From Amycolatopsis anabasis (GTDB lineage Bacteria > Actinomycetota > Actinomycetes > Mycobacteriales > Pseudonocardiaceae), in NCBI RefSeq assembly GCF_009765355.1, contig NZ_VTHK01000038.1, positions 1 to 64,000 of the forward strand: DNA of 64,000 nt, read 5' to 3'. This document shows, in pieces, positions 34,525 through 43,207 of the stretch. The stretch's first letter is position 1. The number at the start of each line of letters is the position of its first letter. Below the pieces are notes generated by a model, which was given only the letters and a program-made list of their open reading frames with translations, was not told the origin of the DNA and made no database searches. Position numbers and translations under genes: made by a program.

Positions 34525-36171
34525 ATGACGCAGGAAACCCTCCGCCCCGGCGAACTCTGGGCGCGGTGGCCACCGGAACTCGCACAGCGTTACCGCGCCG
34601 CCGGGTACTGGCAGGGGCTGACCTTCGGCGAACGGCTCACCGGCTGGGCGAACCGGTTCCGCGGGCGCACGGCCCTGGTCGACGGGGACCGGCGGTGGAC
34701 CTTCGACGAGCTGGACGCGAGCGTCGACCGGCTGTGCACCGGGCTGTCCCGGCTCGGCCTGCGCCGCGGCGACCGGGTGGTGGTGCAACTGCCCAACTGC
34801 GCCGAGTTCGTGGTCCTGTGGTTCGCGCTGACCCGCCTCGGCGTGGTACCGGTGCACGCGATGCCCGGCCACCGGCGCAGCGAGATCGCGCACCTGGTCT
34901 CCCTCGCCGACGCCGCCGGATACGTGGTCGCGGCCCGGCACGCGCGCTTCGACTACCGCGAACTCGCCGCGGAGATCGCCGACGCCGCACCCGGGCTCAA
35001 ACACGTGATCGTCGCCGGGGACACCGGTGGGCGCGCGGATTTCCGGTCGCTCGCCGAGCTGATGGCCACCCCGGCCGAACCCGGGATCGGGCAGGCCGAT
35101 CCACCCGCGTCCGAGGAGCTGGCCCTGCTCCTGCTGTCCGGGGGAACCACCGGCACGCCGAAGCTGATCCCGCGCACGCACGACGACTACGCCTACAACG
35201 CGCGGGCCGCCGCCGAGATCTGCGGCCTGGACGCCGATTCGGTGTTCCTGGCGGTGCTGCCGATCGGCTTCAACTTCACCATGAGCTGCCCGGGCATGCT
35301 CGGCACGCTCGAGGCCGGTGGCCGGGTCGTCCTCGCGCCGAGCCCCGGCCCGAAGACCACGTTCGACCTCATCGAACGCGAACGGGTGACCATCGCGGCG
35401 ATCAACCCGCCGCTGGTCCCCTACTGGCTCACCGAACTCGAAACCGGCGACGCGGACCTGTCCAGCCTGCGGGTGCTGCAGGTCGGCAGCGCGCGGCTCG
35501 CCGACGATCTCGCCGAGGCGATCACCCGGACCCTGGACTGCCGCCTGCAGCAGGTGTTCGGGATGTCCGAGGGCCTGCTCTGCCTGACCCGCCTGGACGA
35601 TCCGGACGAGCTGGTGCACACCACCCAGGGCCGGCCGATCTCGCCGGACGACGAGATCCGGGTCGTCGGCCCCGACGACCGGCCGGTGGCCGCGGGCGAG
35701 GTCGGCGAGCTGCTCACCCGGGGCCCGTACACGCTGCGCGGGTACTACGCGGCGCCCGAGCAGAACGGGCGGAGTTTCACCACCGACGGGTTCTACCGCA
35801 CCGGCGACCTGGTCCGGGTGCTGCCCAGCGGGCACGTCAACGTGGTCGGGCGGGCGAAGGACCAGATCAACCGGGGCGGCGAGAAGATCGACGCGACCGA
35901 GGTCGAGGGGCATCTGCTGGCCCATCCCGAGGTGCGGGCGGCGGCGCTGCTGCCCGAGCCCGATCCGACCTTCGGCGAACGCGCGGTGGCGTTCCTCGTC
36001 TGCTCGGGCCCCGCGCCCGGCCCGAAGGCGATCGCCGCGTTCCTGCGCGAACGCGGGGTCGCCGCGTACAAGCACCCGGACCGCCTGGAGATCGTCACCG
36101 AGATGCCGCTCACCGCGGTCGGGAAGATCGACAAGAAGGCGCTGGCCGCCGAGTACCTGGGCAGGTCGTGA
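34525..36171 (+). CDS. EntE/DhbE-like aryl-AMP ligase
   Basis: A 548-residue stand-alone adenylating enzyme. The A3 motif SGGTTGTPKLIPRTHDDY is the form typical of DHB/salicylate/3-hydroxypicolinate ligases; A8 (GRAKDQINRGGEKID) and A10 lysine (GKIDKKAL) are intact. The substrate loop reads GFNFTMSCPG where DhbE has AHNY: the Asn that contacts the aryl hydroxyl is kept and the His is Phe. It therefore probably activates an aromatic acid and loads the adjacent ACP. AAGGA supports the ATG. No salicylate or DHB synthase is present, so another aryl acid is needed. Confidence 0.85.
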   Translation: MTQETLRPGELWARWPPELAQRYRAAGYWQGLTFGERLTGWANRFRGRTALVDGDRRWTFDELDASVDRLCTGLSRLGLRRGDRVVVQLPNCAEFVVLWFALTRLGVVPVHAMPGHRRSEIAHLVSLADAAGYVVAARHARFDYRELAAEIADAAPGLKHVIVAGDTGGRADFRSLAELMATPAEPGIGQADPPASEELALLLLSGGTTGTPKLIPRTHDDYAYNARAAAEICGLDADSVFLAVLPIGFNFTMSCPGMLGTLEAGGRVVLAPSPGPKTTFDLIERERVTIAAINPPLVPYWLTELETGDADLSSLRVLQVGSARLADDLAEAITRTLDCRLQQVFGMSEGLLCLTRLDDPDELVHTTQGRPISPDDEIRVVGPDDRPVAAGEVGELLTRGPYTLRGYYAAPEQNGRSFTTDGFYRTGDLVRVLPSGHVNVVGRAKDQINRGGEKIDATEVEGHLLAHPEVRAAALLPEPDPTFGERAVAFLVCSGPAPGPKAIAAFLRERGVAAYKHPDRLEIVTEMPLTAVGKIDKKALAAEYLGRS

Positions 36172-36172
36172 C

Positions 36173-37471
36173 GTGGCGAACCTGCTGTTCCCGCTTTCCG
36201 CGCACGCTCCGGAAGAACTCGCGGCCACCGCGGGGAAACTCGCGGACTGGCTGGAAGACGCCGGGGCGGACGTGCCGCTGGCCGATCTCGCGCACACCCT
36301 TGTCCAAGGCTCGCTCCTCCTGCGTGAACGCGCGGTGGCGGTCGCCTCGTCGCACGAGCAGCTCGTTTCGCGGCTGCGGTCGCTGACCACCCTGGAACCC
36401 GGCACCGGCACCACGCTCGGCTCCGCGACGACGAACGGCGAGCCGGTCTGGGTGTTCTCCGGTCACGGCTCGCAGTGGCCCGGGATGGGCCGGGCGCTGC
36501 TGCGGCACGAGCCGGTGTTCGCCGAGCGGATCGGCGCGATCGAACCGATCATGGCCGCCGAGGCGGGGTTCTCGGTGCGGGCGGCGATTTCCGGGGAGCA
36601 GCCGGTCACCGGGGTCGAACGGGTGCAACCCGCGCTGTTCGCGATGCAGGTCGCGCTCGCCGAGACGTGGCGCGCGTACGGGCCGGAACCGGCGGCGGTG
36701 ATCGGGCACTCCATGGGCGAGGTGGCGGCCGCGGTCGTCGCCGGGGCGCTGACCCTCGCCCAGGGGGTGGCCGTCATCTGCCGCCGGTCCCGGTTGATGG
36801 CCCGGCTCGCGGGCGACGGGGCGATGGCGATGGTCGCGCTGCCCGGCGACGCGGTGCGGGCCGAACTGGACGAGGCCGGGATCGCGGACGTCGTGGTCGC
36901 CGCGTACTCCTCCCCGGTGGCCTGCGTGGTTGCCGGGGCGCCCGGGCGGGTGGCCGATCTGGTGGCGGGCTGGGCGGCGCGCGAGCTGATGGCCCGCGCG
37001 GTGACCGTGGAGGTCGCCTCCCATTCCCCCCAGGTCGCCCCGATCATCGACGAGCTGACCGCGTCCCTGGCCGGGCTGGCCCCGGCGGAACCGGCGATCC
37101 CGTGCTACACCACGGTTCTCGATGATCCGCGGGAACGGGCCCGGTTCGACGCCGAGTACTGGTCGGACAACCTGCGGCGGCCGGTTCGTTTCACCGGGGC
37201 CGTTTCGGCGGCAATTGCCGACGGTCACGCGCTTTTCGTCGAAATTTCACCACATCCGCTCCTGGCATACCCGCTCCGGGAAAATGTCACGGCCGCGCGC
37301 CGCGATGCCGTGATTCTGTCCACCATGCGGCGGGGCGGCGACGCGGCGCTGCGACTGCGCACGCAACTCGGGGCGCTGCACTGCGCCGGGGCACGGCTGG
37401 ACTGGTCCCGGCTCGCCCCGCCGGGACGCCGGATCGATCCGGCCTTTCCGTTGCCATTGCCCGGGTTTTGA
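36173..37471 (+). CDS. Stand-alone PKS-type acyltransferase
   Basis: A 432-residue PKS-type AT with linker sequence at both ends. GHGSQWPGMG, the nucleophile motif GHSMGEVAAA and the specificity segment VASHSPQ are visible. VASH is unlike the HAFH typical of malonyl-specific ATs and nearer to the YASH class, so methylmalonyl or an unusual unit is possible. It has no attached KS, so it must act in trans on the ACP two genes upstream. Starts at a GTG two bases after the ligase stop. Confidence 0.85.
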   Translation: MANLLFPLSAHAPEELAATAGKLADWLEDAGADVPLADLAHTLVQGSLLLRERAVAVASSHEQLVSRLRSLTTLEPGTGTTLGSATTNGEPVWVFSGHGSQWPGMGRALLRHEPVFAERIGAIEPIMAAEAGFSVRAAISGEQPVTGVERVQPALFAMQVALAETWRAYGPEPAAVIGHSMGEVAAAVVAGALTLAQGVAVICRRSRLMARLAGDGAMAMVALPGDAVRAELDEAGIADVVVAAYSSPVACVVAGAPGRVADLVAGWAARELMARAVTVEVASHSPQVAPIIDELTASLAGLAPAEPAIPCYTTVLDDPRERARFDAEYWSDNLRRPVRFTGAVSAAIADGHALFVEISPHPLLAYPLRENVTAARRDAVILSTMRRGGDAALRLRTQLGALHCAGARLDWSRLAPPGRRIDPAFPLPLPGF

Positions 37472-37533
37472 GTCCCGATAACAGAACAGCTACCGCACGC
37501 GCCCGACGGCATCAGGACATTTGCGACATCCGG

Positions 37534-37551
37534 ACATCTGATGTTAGATGT
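37534..37551. promoter_or_regulatory. Candidate GntR operator (TCTGATGTT box 3)
   Basis: ACATCT-GATGTT-AGATGT is a perfect six-base inverted repeat with six-base centre, 31 bp before the GntR start. It contains ATCTGATGTT, also found at 28332 and as GTCTGATGTT at 26271. Autoregulation and control of the locus are inferred. Confidence 0.55.
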
Positions 37552-37581
37552 TTTTGCACCTGGTGTCGAAGGGAGATTCCC

Positions 37582-38286
37582 ATGCCTCTGCGCAGCGTCG
37601 ATGTCGCGCGGCTGGCCGACACGGTCATGGCTCAGTTCGAGGGGTTGATCGAAAGCGGCGAATGGCCGGTGGGCACCCGGATTCCGCCGGAACCACAACT
37701 GGTCGAGCAACTGGGCGTCGGCCGGAGCACGGTCCGCGAGGCCGTGCGCGCGCTGGAACACGCGGGGCTGCTGGAAGCGCGCCGCGGCGACGGGACGTAC
37801 GTCCGCGCGAACAGCGGCCTGTCCGCGGCGCTCCTGCGCCGCACGCGCCGGGCCACCGCGCTGGAAGTGCTCGAGGTCCGGGACAGCATCGAACGCGACG
37901 CCGCCCGGCACGCGGCCCGGCGGCGAACCGACGAGGACATCGCGCGCATCGAGCGCGCACTGTCCGCCCAGGACAGTGCCCGGGAAAGCGGCGACCTCGG
38001 CGCGTTCATCCGCGCCGACACCGATTTCCACCGCGCGGTCATCGCGGCCACGCACAACCAGGTGCTCATCGACCTGTGGGAAAGCCTGAGCCACGCGCTC
38101 GAGTCGGGGGTCCGGACGGTGATGGCGGACGTGCACCGCGCGCACAGCGAATTCCCCGGCCACGGCAAACTCGCCGCCGCGATCGCCGAAGGCGACGCGG
38201 CCAAGGCCGCGCGTGCGGTCGAGGCGCACATCCGCACGGCGATCGGGGTCCTCCGGCGGGCCCAGGAGTCCACATCAGACTCTTGA
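37582..38286 (+). CDS. GntR-family regulator (FadR subfamily)
   Basis: A 234-residue regulator: N-terminal winged helix (RIPPEPQLVEQLGVGRSTVREAVRALEHAGLL) and a C-terminal all-helical FCD domain with metal-site residues (D at ADTDFHRAV, and H residues later). GGGAG supports the ATG. It stands alone between two convergent halves of the locus and has a symmetric site just upstream. FCD domains usually bind small organic acids, so a pathway intermediate could be the signal (inference). Confidence 0.88.
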   Translation: MPLRSVDVARLADTVMAQFEGLIESGEWPVGTRIPPEPQLVEQLGVGRSTVREAVRALEHAGLLEARRGDGTYVRANSGLSAALLRRTRRATALEVLEVRDSIERDAARHAARRRTDEDIARIERALSAQDSARESGDLGAFIRADTDFHRAVIAATHNQVLIDLWESLSHALESGVRTVMADVHRAHSEFPGHGKLAAAIAEGDAAKAARAVEAHIRTAIGVLRRAQESTSDS

Positions 38287-39462
38287 ACGAGTGCGCACGG
38301 CCGAACACGCGGCGGCGAGCAGCAGGGCGGCCGCGGTGCCCGCGAAGATCCACTCGTGCCCGCCCCGGTCGTACAGCAGGCCCGCGATCATCGGCCCGCC
38401 CGCGCCGAAGGCCGCCGCGGGCAGGTTCTGCAGCCCGCTCAACGTGCCGTAGACCGACGGATCCACCTGGTGGGACAACACCAGGGCGCGAAGCGGGGCC
38501 TGCGCGCCGTACCCGGCCCCGAACATGATCACCCCGATCGCGAGCAGCACCGGGCGCACGGTCAGCACCAGCAGCACCACCCCCAGCCCGGAAAACACGA
38601 GTACCAGCACCAGCAACCGGACCGGGCTCAGCACCCGGCTGAGCAGTCCGAGCGCGAGGCGGCTGGGCGGGCTGGACACCCCGATCAGGCCGCCGATCGC
38701 CGCGGCCGTGAGCGGGGCGACGCCGCGCTCACCCAGATACGGCACCAGGTAGACGAACACGACGTGCGCGGCCAGCATGACCAGCGCGCCGCCGATGGTC
38801 AGCGCCCAGAAGGAACGCAGGCGCACCGCGCGCGACACCCGCGCGGGGCGGTCCCCGTCCGCCGGGCGGTCCGGCCGGTCCCGGTCCGCCGGACCGTTGC
38901 GCAGCACGAGGGCGTGCAGCGGCAGCGCGACGCACAGCTGGATCAGGCCCATCACCACCAGGGTTTCCCGCCAGCCGGTCTCCTGCACCAGCCAGCCGGC
39001 GAGCGGCGTGAACACCAGCGACGAGGTGCCGCCGACGAAGGTCAGCACGCTCAGCGCGGATTCCCGGTGCCCGGGGCACCACGTCGTCACCACGGCGAAG
39101 GACACCGGGTAGTAGGTCAGTCCCATGCCGAGCGCGTGCAGCCCGGCCCACAGCGGGTAGAGCCAGCCCGCGCTGTGGACGGTGCTCATCGCGAGCAGCG
39201 CGGCGCCCGAGGCCGCGGACCCCAACGCCATCGGCACGCGCGGCCCGTACCGGTCCAGCAGCCGCCCCGCGGCCAGGCCGAACACCCCGCTGGCGAGCAG
39301 GCCGAGCGAGTACACCCCGGCCACCGCCGCCCGGCCCGCGCCGAGATCCCGTTGCCAGTGCGCGATCAGCACGCCGAACAGGTACTGCGAGGTGCCGTAC
39401 GAGATGATCGTGGTGATGCCCAGCGTGCCCACCAGCCACCACGCGTAGCCGATCTTCCGCAC
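38275..39462 (-). CDS. MFS transporter (exporter, 12 helices)
   Basis: A 395-residue MFS protein. The first loop motif is GRLLDRYGPRV and the second half begins LTIGGALVMLAAHVVF. The GTG start lies 13 bp after the decarboxylase stop, so the two genes are co-transcribed. The 3' ends of this gene and the GntR gene overlap by 12 bp in convergent orientation. It resembles oxalate/formate-antiporter-like carriers, so an organic acid or phosphonate may be moved. Confidence 0.82.
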   Translation of the reverse strand: MRKIGYAWWLVGTLGITTIISYGTSQYLFGVLIAHWQRDLGAGRAAVAGVYSLGLLASGVFGLAAGRLLDRYGPRVPMALGSAASGAALLAMSTVHSAGWLYPLWAGLHALGMGLTYYPVSFAVVTTWCPGHRESALSVLTFVGGTSSLVFTPLAGWLVQETGWRETLVVMGLIQLCVALPLHALVLRNGPADRDRPDRPADGDRPARVSRAVRLRSFWALTIGGALVMLAAHVVFVYLVPYLGERGVAPLTAAAIGGLIGVSSPPSRLALGLLSRVLSPVRLLVLVLVFSGLGVVLLVLTVRPVLLAIGVIMFGAGYGAQAPLRALVLSHQVDPSVYGTLSGLQNLPAAAFGAGGPMIAGLLYDRGGHEWIFAGTAAALLLAAACSAVRTRSRV

Positions 39463-39475
39463 GCCCGCGACGGTA

Positions 39476-40582
39476 TTACGAACCGGCGGCCTTGCGGAAC
39501 CGTTCGGTGAGCTCGTCCAGACCGGCCGACGCGGTCGCCCGCGGATGCACCTCATCCGGGGTCGGCGCCACGTCCAGCACGCACAGCACCGGCCCCGGCG
39601 CCCGCAACGCCCGGCGGAGCTGCCCGGTCAGCGGTTCCCGGCGGCGGCAGGTGAGCACCGCGGCGTAGCCGAGCCCGGTGCCGAGCGCGGTCCAGTCCAC
39701 AGTGGACGAAGTGGTGGCCTGGCAGCCGGTGGACTCGTAGCAGCCGTTGTCCACCACGACGTGCACCAGGTTCCGCGCGCCCGCAGCGGAAACGGTCGTA
39801 CCGGTGCCCAGGTGCATGAGGAAGGCGCCGTCCCCGTCGAGCACCACCACGCGGCGGTCCGGGTTCGCGGTGGCCAGGCCGAGCCCGATCGCGGCCGCGT
39901 GCCCCATCGACCCCTGCATGTAGAACGTCCCCGGCCGGTCGAGTTCGTGATTCGCCTGGCGGGAGAGGTAACCGGTCGTGGTGACCAGGAGTTCGTCCCC
40001 GAGTTCGGCGAGCAGGGCGGCGACCACGATCGGCCGGGTCAGGGCGTCCCCCGCCCGTTCGGTCACCGGCGCCGGATCCGCGGCGCCGACCGAACCGCGC
40101 GGAATCAGGGTGAAGAACGGCAGCCCGGCTTTCCGCGCCCGCCCGGCCCGCTCGAGCGCTTCCGCGAAACCGCCCGGGCGCAGCACGGTGTACGGGACGC
40201 CCAGTTCGTCCAGCAGCGACTCCGACGCGGCGCCCATCGCCGCGTGCTGCGGTTCGTCGGACTCCGGATCCGGCCAGCCGCGCAACGTCATCGCCACGAA
40301 CACCGGGATCCGGCACGGCAGCAGCAGGGACGCCAACGGGTTCACCAGGTTGCCGAAGCCGGAGTTCTGGCACAGCACGGCCGCGGGCGTGCCCGCCAGT
40401 TCCCAGCCCGCCGCGAGCGCCAGCGCGGCGCCCTCGTTCGCCGCCGGGGTCAGCTCGCCGAGCCGGTCGAACTCCGACCACGGTCCCTTCAGGTGACCGC
40501 AGGGGACCCCGGTCACCCGGCGCACGCCGTATTCGTGCAGCGCCGTGACGAACGTGCGCGCGGGCAGCTTCTCCTCGGTCAC
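39476..40582 (-). CDS. ppd: Phosphonopyruvate decarboxylase
   Basis: A 368-residue TPP enzyme of the Ppd family. TPP binding is visible (VLDGDGAFLMHLG then DNGCYESTGCQATTS) and the activating Glu lies in NEGAAL near the N-terminus. Ppd makes the PEP mutase step irreversible by turning phosphonopyruvate into phosphonoacetaldehyde and CO2. The GTG start has GGGGAAG upstream. It is separate from the main operon, divergent from the MFS gene at 40768. Confidence 0.9.
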   Translation of the reverse strand: MTEEKLPARTFVTALHEYGVRRVTGVPCGHLKGPWSEFDRLGELTPAANEGAALALAAGWELAGTPAAVLCQNSGFGNLVNPLASLLLPCRIPVFVAMTLRGWPDPESDEPQHAAMGAASESLLDELGVPYTVLRPGGFAEALERAGRARKAGLPFFTLIPRGSVGAADPAPVTERAGDALTRPIVVAALLAELGDELLVTTTGYLSRQANHELDRPGTFYMQGSMGHAAAIGLGLATANPDRRVVVLDGDGAFLMHLGTGTTVSAAGARNLVHVVVDNGCYESTGCQATTSSTVDWTALGTGLGYAAVLTCRRREPLTGQLRRALRAPGPVLCVLDVAPTPDEVHPRATASAGLDELTERFRKAAGS

Positions 40583-40767
40583 CGCTTCCCCTTCCCCCAG
40601 CCGACGAATGCGAAGCATCCATCTTCGTGCCTCGCGCGGCGGCGCGTCGAGCGTTGTGGTCCGCCCCTGCGGGTTCCTTGTCGCGCTCTGCGCCCGATCT
40701 TCTAGACCTTTGCCCAAATCTCTTGCACTAGCGTGACGGGGGAACCGTCACCGAGGGGGTATGTGCG

Positions 40768-41967
40768 GTGAGCGCGCGGATGCGCAGCATGGTGGTGCTC
40801 GTGCTCATGTTGCTGCTGCTGAAGAGCACCTGGTTCTCGGCGGCCGCGGTCCTGCCGCAACTGCGCGCCGAATGGGGACTGTCCACGGCGGCCGGGGGCG
40901 CGCTGACCGTGGCGGTCCAGCTCGGATTCTGCCTCGGCGCGGTCGTTTCCGGGCTGCTCAGCGTTTCCGACATCGTCCCGCCCCGCCGCCTGATCTTCGC
41001 CAGCGCGCTCGGCGCGGCGGCCGCGAACACCGTGCTGCTCGCCGCACCCGGATTCGGCGCCGGGCTCGCCACCCGGTTCGCGACCGGTTTCTTCATCGCC
41101 GGGGTGTACCCGCCGGCGTTGAAGCTCGCGTCGACCTGGTACCAGCGGGGCCGGGGCGGCGCGATCGGGCTGATGGTCGGCGCGCTGACCTTCAGTTCGG
41201 CGGTCCCGCACCTGGTCAACGGGCTGGGTGGGCTGGCGTGGCGCACGGTGATCATCGGTACCTCGATCCTCACCGTGCTCGGCGCGTTCGGGATGCTGGC
41301 GGGCGTGCGCGAGGGCCCGTACCCGTTCCCCGCCGCCCGGCTCGATCCGCGGCAACTGGGCGCGGTCGTCCGCAACCGCGGCGTCCGGCTGGCGACGCTC
41401 GGGTACCTGTGCCACATGTGGGAGCTGTACGCGATGTGGTCGTGGTTCCTGCTGTTCAGCCACGACACCTTCGCCCGGTTCGGCCGGACGCCCCTGCCCG
41501 CGGCGGCTTACCTGACCTTCGCGGTCATCGGCATCGGCGGCCTCGCCAACTGGGTCGGCGGCGTGCTCGGCGACCGCTACGGCCGGGAGAAGGTGGCCAT
41601 CGGGATGCTGGCGGTGTCGGCGACCTGCGCGGCCACCATCGGGCTCGGCGCCGAACTCGGCGTCTGGCCGGTCGTGCTGATCGGGCTGGTGTGGGGGTTC
41701 AGCGTGGTCGGCGATTCGGTGCAGTTCTCCACCCTGGTCACCGAACTCGCCGACCAGTCCTACGTGGGCACCGCGCTGACCCTGCAGATGGCCCTGGGCT
41801 TCGGCGTCACCGGCATCACCATCTGGATCGTCCCCGCGATCCAGGCGGTGGCGGGCTGGACGGTCGCCTTCCTGCTGCTCGTCCCCGGCCCGCTGCTGGG
41901 CATCGTGGTCATGCGCCGCCTGCTGCACGCCCGGACGGAAGACCGCCTGCCCGTCGCGGTCGGCTGA
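40768..41967 (+). CDS. MFS transporter
   Basis: A 399-residue MFS protein with 12 predicted helices, divergent from ppd. GAVVSGLLSVSDIV fills the loop 2-3 position, and GGVLGDRYGREKV marks the second half. The GTG start has GAGGGGG upstream. A role in export of the phosphorus compound or uptake of a precursor fits the context. It converges on the next MFS gene with a 76-bp gap occupied by a tandem repeat. Confidence 0.83.
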   Translation: MSARMRSMVVLVLMLLLLKSTWFSAAAVLPQLRAEWGLSTAAGGALTVAVQLGFCLGAVVSGLLSVSDIVPPRRLIFASALGAAAANTVLLAAPGFGAGLATRFATGFFIAGVYPPALKLASTWYQRGRGGAIGLMVGALTFSSAVPHLVNGLGGLAWRTVIIGTSILTVLGAFGMLAGVREGPYPFPAARLDPRQLGAVVRNRGVRLATLGYLCHMWELYAMWSWFLLFSHDTFARFGRTPLPAAAYLTFAVIGIGGLANWVGGVLGDRYGREKVAIGMLAVSATCAATIGLGAELGVWPVVLIGLVWGFSVVGDSVQFSTLVTELADQSYVGTALTLQMALGFGVTGITIWIVPAIQAVAGWTVAFLLLVPGPLLGIVVMRRLLHARTEDRLPVAVG

Positions 41968-41979
41968 ACCCTCCGGCCC

Positions 41980-42042
41980 GAGCGTGCAACTCGCGTGCCT
42001 GAACGTGTAACTCGCTTACCTGAACGTGCGACTCGCACGCTG
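41980..42042. repeat. 21-nt tandem repeat, three units
   Basis: Three 21-nt units start at 41980, 42001 and 42022, with core GAACGTGTAACTCGCTTACC. They fill the gap between two convergent MFS genes. The same unit recurs at 59117 (reversed) and 59321. Confidence 0.7.
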
Positions 42043-42043
42043 G

Positions 42044-43207
42044 TCACGCGGTCCGGCGGGGTTGGGTGAGGGCGACCAGGGCGGCGAGGACGATCAGGGC
42101 GAAACCGAGCGCGAGCCCCGCCTTGATCCCGCCCGGTCCGTCCGAAACGAGACCCGAGACGAACGGGCCGACGCACTGGCCGAGCGCGAACGCGACGGTC
42201 AGCCCGGCGATGGCCGGGGTCCATCGCGCGGGCGGGAGCAGGTTCCGGGCGGTCGTGGTCACCGCGGTCATCACGTTCAGGAAGGCCACCCCGAACAGCG
42301 CGGCCGAGCAGAAGGCGGCCACCGCGCCGGTCGACAGCAGCGGCACCAGCGCGCCCGCGGCCAGCACCACGAGCACCAGCGCGGTGCCCACGCCGCCGTT
42401 CACCGAGGAAAGCACCGCGCCCCAGAGGAATCCCCCGGCCACGGCGGCGAGGCCGAGCACGGTCCAGAACGCGGTCACCTCGCCCGCACCGGCGCCCGCC
42501 TGCTTCAGGTACGCGACGATGAACGTCATGTAGGCGATGTATCCGGTGCCGAACAAGCCATACGCGGCAAGCAGGGCGGCGAGCCGCCCGACCGGCCAGC
42601 CGCGGCGCGCCCGGGTCGCGGCGGGCTTCTCCTCCGGCGGCACCGCCCGCGCGGCGGGTACGGCGGCGAACAGGACCAGCAGCCCCAGCCCGCCCATCAG
42701 CAGCCACGCCGCGCGCCAGCCCCAGGCCGCCTCCACCACCGGGACGACCAGCCCGGAGAGCACCACCCCGGCGCCGCTGCCCGCGAAGTAGACGCCCAGC
42801 AGCACGGTGGCCCGCCGCCCGGAAAGGCCCAGCCCGGCCCGCGAGGTGAGCCCACCGCCCACCACGAAGCACACCGACCCGCCGGTTCCCGAAATCACCC
42901 GCAGCACGAGCAGGCCGAGGGTGTCCGACAGCGCCGCGGTGCCGAGCAGGGCGAGCGCGGTGACGACCAGGCCGCCGAGGAACGCCCGCCGCTCCCCGAT
43001 CCGGCGCGCGATCGGCGCCGCGATCACCGCCCCGGCCAGATGGCCCACGGCGTTCGCGGTGTTCTGCTGCCCGGCCGTGCCGAACGACCAGCCCAGTTCG
43101 TCCCGCATCGCCGGGAGCACCAGCGCGTAGGCGAACCGCGCGAAGCCCAAGCCGACGACCGGCCCGGTGGACAGGCCGAACGCGACGGCCATCGGTCTGA
43201 TCATCAC
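42044..43207 (-). CDS. MFS transporter (YbfB-like)
   Basis: A 387-residue MFS protein. The N-terminal GLGFARFAYALVLPAM and AGHLAG-type segments resemble the YbfB family of MFS proteins. The GTG start overlaps the flavin monooxygenase stop (GTGA), so it is the last gene of the twelve-gene minus-strand phosphonate operon and the likeliest dedicated exporter of its product. Confidence 0.83.
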   Translation of the reverse strand: MMIRPMAVAFGLSTGPVVGLGFARFAYALVLPAMRDELGWSFGTAGQQNTANAVGHLAGAVIAAPIARRIGERRAFLGGLVVTALALLGTAALSDTLGLLVLRVISGTGGSVCFVVGGGLTSRAGLGLSGRRATVLLGVYFAGSGAGVVLSGLVVPVVEAAWGWRAAWLLMGGLGLLVLFAAVPAARAVPPEEKPAATRARRGWPVGRLAALLAAYGLFGTGYIAYMTFIVAYLKQAGAGAGEVTAFWTVLGLAAVAGGFLWGAVLSSVNGGVGTALVLVVLAAGALVPLLSTGAVAAFCSAALFGVAFLNVMTAVTTTARNLLPPARWTPAIAGLTVAFALGQCVGPFVSGLVSDGPGGIKAGLALGFALIVLAALVALTQPRRTA

